Shown here piece by piece: positions 13,553 to 20,866 of a stretch of 22,522 bases of DNA. The first letter of the stretch is position 1. Every line of letters begins with the position of its first letter. The position numbers and the translations under genes are program-made. Source of the stretch: a virus; IMG/VR virus record IMGVR_UViG_3300032105_000098, positions 1 through 22,522 of that record; one strand, written 5' to 3'. Under the pieces are notes generated by a model. That model did no database searches. It saw only the letters and a list, made by a program, of their open reading frames with translations, and was not told the origin of the DNA.

Positions 13553-14497
13553 ATGGAAATTGTCAGCGATTATCTGAAAAAGCTGGAGGCTATTTACAAG
13601 GCCGCCGCGACCGATTTCAAGCTCTCGGGCGTCCTCACCGACCAGCAGACCCAGGCGTGGTTTACCCGCGTCTTTACGCTGGACGGATTTCTGCAACTGG
13701 TCAGCCGCCAGCTTCGCAGCAAGCTCTCCGGCAACACCGGCTTCATCGAGGGCTCCAACACGGCCTTTACCCGTATAGTCGAGGGGGCGAATGAGGACCC
13801 GAATGCGACCGAGGCGGATGTCCACACCACCCGGTTCAGCACGTTCCTGCTGCAGGACCTGGACGTGCACGCCTTCGTCGGCTATTCGGTCATCGACGAC
13901 AATCCGGAGCACGGGCTGTTGGAGAAGATCAACCAGGTCATTGACCAGTCCATCGCCAACTCCCTGCTGAACCTCGCCATCAACGGCACCACCGATACCT
14001 ATGTCAACCAGTTCCTGGAACTGGGCTTGGGATGGATCGCGCTGGCGAAGGCATCGGGCACCATCAACAAGGTGCTGCTGGTGACCGACGACGTGCGCCT
14101 GGAGGACTTGGACCTGCTGGTGATGGAAATGCTGTTGGAACTGCCCCAGCACCACCGCCAGGGCGCCGCCGTGATCATGTCCGACAACGAGCGCCTGCGC
14201 CGCATCAACCGGCTGGTGGAAACCACCAGCGGGGACGCCCGCTCCATCGCCATCGCGGCCATGACCGAGGAAACCAAGAACACGATCCACGGCAAGCCCA
14301 TCCTTGCGCCGCACTTCTGGCCGGACGGGTTTTTCATGCTCAGCCGCCCGCAGAATCTGGAGATCGACATTCACCGCGAGGTGCGCCGCGCAATCCTGGA
14401 GAAGGTTCGCCGCAAGGGCTTCGAGTACACGTATCTGGCCAAGGCGGACTTCGAGCTCATTCACCACGCCGAGGCCGTCGCCGCCTACATCCCGTAA
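13553..14497 (+). CDS. Major capsid protein (P2 gpN family)
   Basis: This 314-aa shell protein is probably of the HK97 fold. It has an N-terminal helix (DYLKKLEAIYKAAATDFKL), an E-loop region near GNTGFIEGSNTAFTRIVEG, and a body with typical P2-capsid features: FLLQDLDVHAFVGYSVIDD, INQVIDQSIANSLLNLAING, and a C-terminal LSRPQNLEIDIHREVRRAIL followed by EAVAAYIP. P2 gpN is 357 aa. It follows the protease gene by about 40 bp with AGGAGCGCGGAG before the ATG at 13553. The position between O-like and M-like genes matches P2 order. Confidence 0.9.
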   Translation: MEIVSDYLKKLEAIYKAAATDFKLSGVLTDQQTQAWFTRVFTLDGFLQLVSRQLRSKLSGNTGFIEGSNTAFTRIVEGANEDPNATEADVHTTRFSTFLLQDLDVHAFVGYSVIDDNPEHGLLEKINQVIDQSIANSLLNLAINGTTDTYVNQFLELGLGWIALAKASGTINKVLLVTDDVRLEDLDLLVMEMLLELPQHHRQGAAVIMSDNERLRRINRLVETTSGDARSIAIAAMTEETKNTIHGKPILAPHFWPDGFFMLSRPQNLEIDIHREVRRAILEKVRRKGFEYTYLAKADFELIHHAEAVAAYIP

Positions 14498-14507
14498 TAG
14501 GAACCGC

Positions 14508-15554
14508 ATGGAACAGCCTTCCCCGCTCGATACCCTGCGCCGCCAGCACCAGGCGGTGTTGGAGTACGAGGAATCCCGGTCAAAGCGGCGCGGCCCCCGC
14601 CACCCGCGCGAGCTGCGCCCGCACCTGAGTACTCTGGATCGGCACCTCGCTCAGTGGAAGCAGGTAGGGCCGGCCGCCGGCAGCGAAGAAGAAAGCCCGC
14701 TCCTGGCTCTGCGGGAGGAATGGCGGGGCATCTGCGGTATCCCGGACGGTGAGCCCCAGGAACCCCCCAAGAAAGCGGCCACCAGCAAACCCAAGGCTAC
14801 CAAGAAATCGAAGGCGGCCCACAAAAAGGGCGATGCCAAAAAGGATACACACCACGAGGGGGCCGAGTCGCAAGCCAGCGGCGCGGCCCCCACGCAACCC
14901 CCCGCCGAGAATGGAGCGGCCGGGGCGGATGAAGGCGAGGGCGGGGACGATCCCACTTACAAAATTCTCGGCAAGGGCGATTGGGTGAAATCCCACGCCA
15001 AGATCGTCCGCGAGGAAATTCCCCGAGTGAAGGCCACCGCCGCGGACCCGGAGAGCTACCTCAAAGCCAAACGAGCCTTCCTGAAACGGAATCTGCCCTT
15101 GCTGACCGAGTACGCGAAAAAACCCGAAAAAGCGCACTCCCCGCTTTTCGCCTACTGCGTGCTCTTTCTCAGCGACGCGGGGCAAACCGAAAAGGCATTG
15201 GCCCTGGCGGAAAAGGCCGTCGAACTGCTCCAGACCAGCGCCATCAAGCGCAATTTCCACGAGCTGCTGTTCGACGTGCGGCTTGCCCAACTGGAGCGGG
15301 AAGCTCCGGAAATGAGCAGAGTCGGCAAGGGACCGCGCTTCGACGCTTTCACCGCCCTGCGCGAACAGCTGATGGCGGACCCCTTTCGGGGCAACCACGC
15401 CAAGGCCAAGGTGCTGAGAATCTACGCCCAGGTTTGCATGGCGGTAGGCGACTACTCGACGGCGCAAGACAACCTGCAGCAGGTGCGTTTTCTCGATCCC
15501 AACATGGGGGTCGACACCCTCATGGCCAAGTGCGCGGAGCAATTGTCCCAGTAA
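14508..15554 (+). CDS. Terminase small subunit, P2 gpM-like, with charged linker
   Basis: This 348-aa protein lies directly after the capsid gene, where P2 has gpM. Residues 1-80 are helical and charged. Residues 85-145 form a low-complexity Lys/Ala/Pro and then acidic linker (KKAATSKPKATKKSKAAHKK). Residues 150-348 are helical, with TPR-like pairs (LFLSDAGQTEKALALAEKAV and QVCMAVGDYSTAQDNLQQV) ending in LDPNMGVDTL, which resembles the C-terminal region of gpM. It is about 100 residues longer than P2 gpM, mostly because of the linker. The small subunit binds DNA and presents it to the large subunit, encoded here on the opposite strand. The ATG at 14508 is 11 bp after the capsid stop. Confidence 0.65.
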   Translation: MEQPSPLDTLRRQHQAVLEYEESRSKRRGPRHPRELRPHLSTLDRHLAQWKQVGPAAGSEEESPLLALREEWRGICGIPDGEPQEPPKKAATSKPKATKKSKAAHKKGDAKKDTHHEGAESQASGAAPTQPPAENGAAGADEGEGGDDPTYKILGKGDWVKSHAKIVREEIPRVKATAADPESYLKAKRAFLKRNLPLLTEYAKKPEKAHSPLFAYCVLFLSDAGQTEKALALAEKAVELLQTSAIKRNFHELLFDVRLAQLEREAPEMSRVGKGPRFDAFTALREQLMADPFRGNHAKAKVLRIYAQVCMAVGDYSTAQDNLQQVRFLDPNMGVDTLMAKCAEQLSQ

Positions 15555-15557
15555 TCA

Positions 15558-15588
15558 GGCCGCCCGGCCGTTCAAAAACACGGCGGCC
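15558..15588 (+). other. Inverted repeat in the 15555-15609 gap
   Basis: GGCCGCC (15558-15564) pairs with GGCGGCC (15582-15588) across a 17-nt loop. It is not followed by a T tract, so it is more likely an mRNA stem than a terminator. Confidence 0.4.
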
Positions 15589-15609
15589 CCTCATTCGGAG
15601 TGAACGGGC

Positions 15610-16206
15610 ATGGACCGCATCCTGAAAAACAACCGTTACCGTCGTTACAGCGCCTACAACCCGGTGCTGGGCACCGGCATCGTCATGGGCATCCTCGCCG
15701 CCTACAACCAAAACGCGGCCCTGGTCACCGTTGTCAATCCCCTCGCCTCGGCCTACTGGCACATTGCGGAGTTTCTGTGGCTGCGAGTCGCCGCGGCGGA
15801 TGTCGGCTCTACCGACGTGCAGGTGGACATCCGCCACGATCCCACCGTGCGGACTGGAGCCCCCGCGGGAGGCTCGGCCATCACGCCGGTAGACCATTTA
15901 GTGGGCAAGCCTCGCGTCAGCCCGGCTTTGATCCAATTCGGCGCCGTCACGCCGGCGAACGCGGATGCCGGCGAGCAAAGGGTGATGGCCCGCGTGTTGG
16001 AGGCCGACGCGGCTCCGGCGTTCGACGTGGGCGACGAGTGGCGTCTCGACTTCGATGTTCTCCGTCCCGGCGGAATTTTTGTCGGTCCGCGCGTGCTGGG
16101 CAAGGGCGAGAGCCTGCTGGTACACGCGTTCGGCACGGCCATGACCGCCGCCCCGCAATTGGAAATGTTTTACCAGTTCCGCGAGGTGCAAGACCGCACG
16201 CTGTAA
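15610..16206 (+). CDS. Unknown head-region structural protein, 198 aa
   Basis: I do not recognise the family. After an N-terminal basic and aromatic stretch (ILKNNRYRRYSAYNPVLG) the protein appears almost entirely beta: alternating hydrophobic segments (AEFLWLRVAAADVGSTDVQV, DEWRLDFDVLRPGGIFVGPR, ESLLVHAFGTAMTAAP, LEMFYQFREV). It resembles a jelly-roll-like layout. It lies between the small terminase and gpL-like genes, where P2 has no gene, so a head decoration or fibre protein would fit. The ATG at 15610 follows GGAGTGAA. Confidence 0.6.
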   Translation: MDRILKNNRYRRYSAYNPVLGTGIVMGILAAYNQNAALVTVVNPLASAYWHIAEFLWLRVAAADVGSTDVQVDIRHDPTVRTGAPAGGSAITPVDHLVGKPRVSPALIQFGAVTPANADAGEQRVMARVLEADAAPAFDVGDEWRLDFDVLRPGGIFVGPRVLGKGESLLVHAFGTAMTAAPQLEMFYQFREVQDRTL

Positions 16207-16239
16207 TCGGGCACCCCCCGAGCCCGGTCGGGAGGCGGC

Positions 16240-16249
16240 GGGGGGGGGG
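16240..16249. repeat. G10 homopolymer in the 16207-16311 gap
   Basis: Ten consecutive G residues lie between the unknown structural gene and the gpL-like gene. The rest of the 105-bp gap is GC-rich with a short CGGGC/GCCCG inverted repeat and no clear promoter. The tract is prone to slippage and to sequencing error, but no flanking gene would be put in or out of frame by it. Confidence 0.7.
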
Positions 16250-16311
16250 CCGCGTGACTCGCATCACCCCGCCCGTTTCGCCTTCCCCGGGCCGGGTTTT
16301 CTAAGGTTGTC

Positions 16312-16755
16312 ATGCCGCCGCTCACGACCACCCACGACGCCCCGGTAGCGGAAACGCTCGCAAACGACCCGTTCTATGGGGACATCGAAGCGGGGGACTA
16401 TCAAGAGGCCTACCGGCTCCCGTCCAGCGTGGCACCGGCAACCTTTGTCCGGCAACTGGAAATGGCTCTTCAGGAAGTCAACGAGGAGCTGGCCGAGTGG
16501 ATGGCGGCGCGGGAAGCGGAAAGCCAAACGGTGCTCACGGATGAGCAGCGCCGCTATTACGAGGAAGCCGTTTACGCTTGGGCCTACGCCCTGCTGATTC
16601 CGTTGCTTCCCAGCCTCTACGCCACCGATCAGGCGGACGGGCTGGAGGACGACATGGCGGGCAACGAGGCGCGATTCCGGGCGCGGGCGGAAGGCTTCCT
16701 GAAACGCATCACCGGCCGGGCCGAGCCCGGGGAATTTTCAATGAGCGTGATCTGA
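16312..16755 (+). CDS. Head completion/stabilisation protein (P2 gpL-like)
   Basis: This 147-aa protein has the pattern of gpL: a short N terminus ending in an acidic turn (FYGDIEAGDYQEAYRLP), then FVRQLEMALQEVNEELAEWM, a polar loop and a second long helix (YYEEAVYAWAYALLIPLL). The helical family seals the filled head and forms a tail attachment site. Length is close to P2 gpL (169 aa), and the next gene is gpR-like as expected downstream. The ATG at 16312 follows AAGG. The stop directly adjoins the next ATG. Confidence 0.75.
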   Translation: MPPLTTTHDAPVAETLANDPFYGDIEAGDYQEAYRLPSSVAPATFVRQLEMALQEVNEELAEWMAAREAESQTVLTDEQRRYYEEAVYAWAYALLIPLLPSLYATDQADGLEDDMAGNEARFRARAEGFLKRITGRAEPGEFSMSVI

Positions 16756-17211
16756 ATGAAAAAATTGCAGGCCCTGGTGGATCACCTCACGGCGGCCATG
16801 GTCGCCAAGCCTGAGCAGATTAAAGGCGTGATGGAGAGCGGGGAGCCGCTGGTCTCATTCGAGGAATCCGGCCCCGACCTGCTGATCTTTTACCACCGCT
16901 ACACGGCCCGCGTGGTGCTGGAAGACCTGCCCCGCGACCTGACCCACGTGCTGGCCGCCACCTGCGCCTGGATCGAGGAGTTCGGCGACGATCGGGCGGA
17001 CGATTTGCTGGGCTGGGTCGGCGAGCCCAGCGACGACAAGCTGGGAGACGTGGATATCCGGGTGCAATTCCAGGAGGAGGCCCGCTACGTCCCCAAGCCC
17101 CAGGGCTACACCGGGCGGGACGTGGTCACCTGGCGCGGTGTGCAGTACGTCCCCGGCGAACAGGTGGCCGACAAGGCCACGGAAGTCGAATTGGAAGGAA
17201 CAACCGAATAG
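16756..17211 (+). CDS. Tail completion protein R (P2 gpR-like)
   Basis: This 151-aa protein starts MKKLQALVDHLTAAM and continues with PEQIKGVMESGEPL, FYHRYTARVVLEDL and a W-containing helix (CAWIEEFGDDRADD), which is the gpR layout. In P2, R and S are needed to finish the tail and join it to the head. The start follows the gpL-like stop without a gap, so the two are coupled. The C-terminal 35 residues (VVTWRGVQYVPGEQVADKAT) are polar and form an extension. A hairpin follows the stop at 17209-17211. Confidence 0.78.
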   Translation: MKKLQALVDHLTAAMVAKPEQIKGVMESGEPLVSFEESGPDLLIFYHRYTARVVLEDLPRDLTHVLAATCAWIEEFGDDRADDLLGWVGEPSDDKLGDVDIRVQFQEEARYVPKPQGYTGRDVVTWRGVQYVPGEQVADKATEVELEGTTE

Positions 17212-17236
17212 TCCCCCTCAGGGGGACCCTAGGGGG
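17211..17236 (+). promoter_or_regulatory. Hairpin at the R/S junction touching the S ribosome binding site
   Basis: GTCCCCC (17211-17217) pairs with GGGGGAC (17221-17227) across TCA. The same C5 run can pair with the GGGGG (17232-17236) of the Shine-Dalgarno of the following gene. The first pairing would keep the site free and the second would block it. Confidence 0.45.
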
Positions 17237-17241
17237 TGAAG

Positions 17242-17877
17242 ATGATCCGCATGACCGTCGAGGGACTGGCAAGGGTCCGCCGCGATCTCCAGGCTCTGAT
17301 GCTTCCCCCGCGCCGTAAAGCCCGGGTGCTGAAGAAGATGGCGGGCCACGTGACGAAAGCCTCCAAAGCCCGCATCACGCGCCAGGAATCGTTGCAGGGC
17401 GGAAAGTTCGCGCCCCGCAAGCCCCGCCGTGACGACGATCGCAAGGCCAAGCGGAAACTTCTCCTGGGTTTCCGCCGCCGCGTGCAGGTGCGGCTCCAGG
17501 GAGATACCGCCGTGATCTACGTCAGCAGCGGAAAGTGGGGAGCCAGGGCGCGACAGCACCAGGAAGGCTTTACCCAGGTCGTGAAACCCTCACGCCTGCG
17601 GCTCCACCGGGCCTCGCCGGAAGGGCCGGGCCAGGGGGCTACCCGGCGCCAGGCGCGACGGCTGAAAGAGTTGGGCTGGCGCTGGCCGCAAAAGAAGATC
17701 ATGGCAACCTACTCGCGCAAGCTGGCGGGTTTCCTGATTCGCAAGGAGGAAGGCCGCGAGCCCAAGCGTTCCTGGCGCATCGAGGTTCCGGCCCGGCCTT
17801 TCCTCGGGGCCAGCACGGCGGACAAGGCGGCCCTGCTGGAGATATTGCGGAAAGAGTTGCGGCGAGGCGCCGCATGA
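17242..17877 (+). CDS. Tail completion / virion morphogenesis protein (P2 gpS-like)
   Basis: This 211-aa, very basic protein of the phage virion morphogenesis (tail_S) family has MTVEGLARVRRDLQALM, then MAGHVTKASKARITRQES, GGKFAPRKPR and a strand region (RVQVRLQGDTAVIYVSS) with RQHQEGFTQ, ending in PARPFLGAS. P2 gpS is about 150 aa; the extra length is an Arg-rich insert near 120-165. The ATG at 17242 is favoured over the GTG at 17236 because AGGGGGTG lies at the correct spacing. The last codon overlaps the ATG of the following small gene (ATGA). Confidence 0.8.
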   Translation: MIRMTVEGLARVRRDLQALMLPPRRKARVLKKMAGHVTKASKARITRQESLQGGKFAPRKPRRDDDRKAKRKLLLGFRRRVQVRLQGDTAVIYVSSGKWGARARQHQEGFTQVVKPSRLRLHRASPEGPGQGATRRQARRLKELGWRWPQKKIMATYSRKLAGFLIRKEEGREPKRSWRIEVPARPFLGASTADKAALLEILRKELRRGAA

Positions 17878-18077
17878 CTTTTTGGATCATCGTGGTGCTG
17901 CTGGCCTTCACCCCGCTCCACGTGGAGCGGCTGTGGGCGCTGTGCCGGGAGAGCCACCCCCGCGCGGGGATTCTAATTCAGCCCGCCGAGGCAGTGCGGG
18001 GAGGTGAAAGGATGCGGGCCATAGAGGTGCAATGCTACCTGGCCGAGCCGGGCCCCATGAACGGAAGCGGACCATGA
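17874..18077 (+). CDS. Small membrane-anchored unknown protein, 67 aa
   Basis: This gene is coupled at both ends by ATGA overlaps (gpS-like upstream, amidase downstream). The first residues (MTFWIIVVLLAF) are a short hydrophobic segment, followed by a charged tail of about 50 residues. It could be a weak membrane anchor or a lipid-contacting lysis accessory such as a spanin part, but no lipobox is present and the hydrophobic run is short. It is placed in the lysis region by position only. Confidence 0.5.
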   Translation: MTFWIIVVLLAFTPLHVERLWALCRESHPRAGILIQPAEAVRGGERMRAIEVQCYLAEPGPMNGSGP

Positions 18078-18601
18078 AAATCGAAGCGATCCTTGTTCAC
18101 CATTCGGCCAGCCGCTTCGGCTGCGTCCGCATCATTGACGAGTGGCACCGCGCCCGGGGCTGGCGAATGATCGGCTACCACGCCGTTATCGGCAACGGGC
18201 GGCCCTTCAGGGCCGGGGAATACCTGCCCGCCTACGACGGGATTGTCGAGGTAGGCCGGACCCACAATTTCGATACGGTTATCGAACCGGAGGAGCGAGG
18301 GGCTCACGCGGCCGCCCTGGGGATGAACGCCCGCTCCCTCGGCGTCTGTCTGATCGGCCGCAAACTCGGCGACTACACCCCGGCCCAGCTCCGTGCGCTG
18401 GTGGACTGGCTCCGGGTCGTCTCCGGCAACATGAAGCACCACCACGGCCTGACGCCGGCCATCAAGGGGCACAAGGAGATCGACTCCAGAAAACCGGTGG
18501 ATCCTGACCTTTCCATGACGCGGCTCCGGCTGCTGGTGGCGGAGGGGACGGATCATCGCATCTTCAGCGATCGCGATCTGAAGGATTTCCTCCAACCGTA
18601 A
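18074..18601 (+). CDS. Endolysin: N-acetylmuramoyl-L-alanine amidase
   Basis: This 175-aa protein of the Amidase_2/PGRP fold cuts the bond between MurNAc and L-Ala in peptidoglycan, for lysis. The zinc site and catalytic residues are recognisable: VHHSAS (8-13, first His ligand), GYHAVIGNG (34-42, conserved Tyr) and GHKEIDSRKPVDPD (132-145), where H133 and D143 fit the last two ligands. The D in KPVDP replaces the Cys of T7 lysozyme, as in AmpD-type enzymes. There is no signal peptide, so export depends on a holin. The ATG at 18074 overlaps the previous stop. Confidence 0.9.
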   Translation: MKIEAILVHHSASRFGCVRIIDEWHRARGWRMIGYHAVIGNGRPFRAGEYLPAYDGIVEVGRTHNFDTVIEPEERGAHAAALGMNARSLGVCLIGRKLGDYTPAQLRALVDWLRVVSGNMKHHHGLTPAIKGHKEIDSRKPVDPDLSMTRLRLLVAEGTDHRIFSDRDLKDFLQP

Positions 18602-18611
18602 AGGAGAAGCC

Positions 18612-18830
18612 ATGCAAGCAATTTTATGGATCGGCGCAAATTGGGACTTCCTCGTTTCCGTGGCGTTCGGAATCGGACTCTTGATCGCCTGGTGGAACGG
18701 CAAGATCACCACTCGGCAATTGCTCGAGGTGATGGACGCCGAACCCAAGATTTCGAACTTCGCCTTTAAGAAACGGGCGGTCGATCTGGGCAAAACGTCC
18801 GCCGTCAAGGCCATCGCCAAGATCACCTGA
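18612..18830 (+). CDS. Small one-TM protein, holin candidate
   Basis: This 72-aa protein follows AAAGGAGAAGCC 10 bp after the amidase stop. One membrane segment lies at about residues 11-28 (FLVSVAFGIGLLIAWW), followed by a charged cytoplasmic-type tail (KKRAVDLGKTSAVKAIAKIT). The size, single hydrophobic helix and position beside the endolysin suggest a holin or holin-like membrane protein. The sequence is not one I can place in a named holin family. Confidence 0.55.
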   Translation: MQAILWIGANWDFLVSVAFGIGLLIAWWNGKITTRQLLEVMDAEPKISNFAFKKRAVDLGKTSAVKAIAKIT

Positions 18831-18861
18831 CCAGAAACCAGGAACCAGAAACCAGGAACCA
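18831..18861 (+). repeat. AACCAGGAACC repeat before the 18869 gene
   Basis: Three CAGAAACCAGG/AACCAG-type units in tandem fill the 38-bp gap between two small membrane-protein genes. The last AGGAACC precedes the ATG at 18869 and probably serves as its Shine-Dalgarno sequence, though at longer spacing than in the other copies. Confidence 0.75.
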
Positions 18862-18868
18862 AGCCCCC

Positions 18869-19051
18869 ATGCAGCTCGACACCACCAACGGCACCATCGC
18901 CGCCGTTTTTGCAGTTGGCGGGGTGGTGGGGGCTTTCCTCTACCGCGTGATATTCGCAGCGCGGTGGACCGGCAAGGTGGATGCCACCCTGAAAGCCGAC
19001 CGCGAGGAAATCCGCGCCTTGCAGGAACGCCTCAACGCCAACGGATTATAA
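18869..19051 (+). CDS. Small one-TM protein with coiled tail, spanin/holin-like candidate
   Basis: This 60-aa protein has an N-terminal membrane segment at about residues 9-27 (IAAVFAVGGVVGAFLYRVIF) and then a charged helix (DATLKADREEIRALQERLN) with heptad-like spacing. That is the layout of a short inner-membrane spanin or of a small holin partner. It follows the preceding membrane-protein gene in the lysis region. The start is the ATG at 18869 after the repeat block. Function is inferred from topology and context. Confidence 0.5.
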   Translation: MQLDTTNGTIAAVFAVGGVVGAFLYRVIFAARWTGKVDATLKADREEIRALQERLNANGL

Positions 19052-19064
19052 AGGAGCGTGAAAA

Positions 19065-20384
19065 ATGGCACTCGGTAAAGTCTCCATCACCACCGCCGTC
19101 GCCGGCACGCCCACCTTTGCCGAGCCGGAAGGGGTCGGCCTTTTTCTCGGCGAAGTCACCAGCGGGGACGGTTCGCTGAAGGCGATCGGACGGGAAACCG
19201 ACCTGGTGGCGCTGTTCGGTGCCGCGCTCGACCTGGTGGACACCCTGGAGGCCGCCCGTCAGAACGGCGGCCCCAACTGGAAAGCCTGGGCCTACGGCCA
19301 CAAGGATGTGCAAAAGACCATTGGCGTCGCCGCCGCGGTGGACAAGACCGGTGGCAAGGTGGGGATCCCCGTCACGGCGCACGGCATCCCCACCGGGGAG
19401 ACCATCACCATCGCCGGCACCACCAATTACGACGCTTCCTACGCGGTTGACCCGGACACCACCGTCAATGAAATCGTCATCGTGGCGGCCTTTGCGATTG
19501 AAACGTTCGACGGGACTGAGACGGTCACCTGGAACCAGACGTGGGAGACGGTGATAGCCGCCGCCCTCCCAGGGTGCGACCCCGAGTTCCTGGTGATCTG
19601 CAAGCCGGTGATCGCCGGGGCGGAGCTGACCGACCTGCAAACCGAACTGACGACCCAACTCGCCTTGCACCGGCGAATGTTCGCCATCGCCGCCTTCCGG
19701 GGCTACCTGACCGTGACGGACGCCGACTGGAGCGCCTACCTAACTACCGCAGGGGCCATCACCAACGCCATAGACGCAGCCCGCGTCATGATCGTGCCCC
19801 AGGTATTCGGCAACGAGCTGGGCGGCTTCGCGGGGCGCCTGCAAAAGGTGCTTGACGAGCGCTCCCCCAAGATCAGCCGTTCCCCCATGCGGGTCGAATC
19901 CGGCAGCGTGGTCAATCCCGGCGCCCTCGCGGCGGAGCTGCTTGACGACACGGGGGCCGCTCTGGAACTGACCCACCTGGAAGCGTTGGACGGAGACCGC
20001 TTCTCGGTTTTTCAATGGTACGTGGGCCGCGAGGGCATCTATTTCGCGGACGGGAACCTCCTGGCTGCGTCGGGGTCGAACGATCCCGCCGTGATCGAAT
20101 ACCTGCGGCTGCTGGACAAGGCGGCGCGCCGTCTCCGGCAAATTGCCATCGCCGCCATCGCCGATGATCAAGTGGTCAACACCCCGGCGGGCAACGCGGC
20201 CTTTGCCACCCGCCTCTCCCTGCCCCTGCGCCAGATGGTTGCCCTGGGCGAGATCAAACCGCTGGCCCGCGACGCCCTGGTGGTCACCTGGATCGCCGTG
20301 GACAAGGTCAAGGTCAGTTTCACCGTGCGGCCGCCCAACTCGCCCAAGGACATCACGGGCGAAATTACACTCGACACCAGTTAG
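19065..20384 (+). CDS. Contractile tail sheath protein (DUF2586-like) with inserted beta domain
   Basis: This 439-aa protein lies directly before the tube gene, as sheath genes do, and matches my memory of DUF2586 phage proteins. The N terminus (GKVSITTAV, VGLFLGEV) and C terminus (ALVVTWIAVDKVKVSFTVRP) contain the strands that link sheath subunits by donation. The middle holds a Rossmann-like core with EFLVICKPV and RMFAIAAFRGYL, and then RLSLPLRQM. Residues about 99-155 (VGIPVTAHGIPTGETITIAG, then NYDASYAV) interrupt the early core with a Gly/Thr-rich beta unit. The start has AAAGGAGCG before the ATG at 19065. The sheath contracts to drive the tube into the cell. Confidence 0.8.
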   Translation: MALGKVSITTAVAGTPTFAEPEGVGLFLGEVTSGDGSLKAIGRETDLVALFGAALDLVDTLEAARQNGGPNWKAWAYGHKDVQKTIGVAAAVDKTGGKVGIPVTAHGIPTGETITIAGTTNYDASYAVDPDTTVNEIVIVAAFAIETFDGTETVTWNQTWETVIAAALPGCDPEFLVICKPVIAGAELTDLQTELTTQLALHRRMFAIAAFRGYLTVTDADWSAYLTTAGAITNAIDAARVMIVPQVFGNELGGFAGRLQKVLDERSPKISRSPMRVESGSVVNPGALAAELLDDTGAALELTHLEALDGDRFSVFQWYVGREGIYFADGNLLAASGSNDPAVIEYLRLLDKAARRLRQIAIAAIADDQVVNTPAGNAAFATRLSLPLRQMVALGEIKPLARDALVVTWIAVDKVKVSFTVRPPNSPKDITGEITLDTS

Positions 20385-20396
20385 GAGGCTAAAGGC

Positions 20397-20831
20397 ATGC
20401 AACGCATAACCGGCCGCAACGTGACGGTCACGCTCTCCAACGGCATCCAGATCATGTTCGACACGGTGACGCTCACGCCGGACCTCGGCTTCGGGGTCGC
20501 CAGGAACCAAGGGCACCCGGACGGCTGGACGGATGGGGAAGTGGGAGCCGAAGGCGAGATCACCCTCAACACGGTGGAAATGCTCAAGCTGCAAGAGGCC
20601 GCCGGGGAAGCCGGTTCCTGGAAGGAATTGGAGCCGCTGGACATGACCTTCTACAGCCTCAGTTCAGGCGTGGAAATGAAGGTGGAAGCCTTCGGCTGCA
20701 AGATGGGCGCCCCGGATTTCAACCTGGACGCCACCAACAACGAGCGGCTGCAACACAAGATCGCGTTCATGGTCACCGATCCGGAGTTCATCCGAATCAA
20801 CGGCGTGCCGCTGGCCGAAGCGCCCGCCTGA
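20397..20831 (+). CDS. Tail tube protein (DUF2597-like, P2 gpFII position)
   Basis: This 144-aa protein follows the sheath gene by 12 bp with TTAGGAGG as ribosome binding site. It has the alternating strand pattern of tube proteins: ITGRNVTVTLSNGIQIMFDT, VTLTPDLGFG, GWTDGEVGAEGEITLNT, and a C-terminal LQHKIAFMVTDPEFIRIN. Hexamers would stack to form the inner tube inside the sheath. The size and the DGWTDGEVGAEGEI segment match DUF2597-type phage proteins by recollection. The gene order sheath, tube, chaperone, tape measure is that of P2 FI-FII-E-T. Confidence 0.82.
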   Translation: MQRITGRNVTVTLSNGIQIMFDTVTLTPDLGFGVARNQGHPDGWTDGEVGAEGEITLNTVEMLKLQEAAGEAGSWKELEPLDMTFYSLSSGVEMKVEAFGCKMGAPDFNLDATNNERLQHKIAFMVTDPEFIRINGVPLAEAPA

Positions 20832-20837
20832 CCGAAG

Positions 20838-20863
20838 AACCAGGAACCACAAACCAGGAACCC
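20838..20863 (+). repeat. AACCAGGAACC repeat before the tail chaperone gene
   Basis: Two AACCAGGAAC units fill the 35-bp gap. The second places AGGAA 8 bp before the ATG at 20867, so it can act as a ribosome binding site. Confidence 0.75.
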
Positions 20864-20866
20864 AAA

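Noticed and set aside
16240-16249. G10 tract as a phase-variation switch
   Set aside because: It lies in a gap; in-frame stops separate it from the next gene, so length changes would not alter either neighbouring protein. Sequencing error is as likely.
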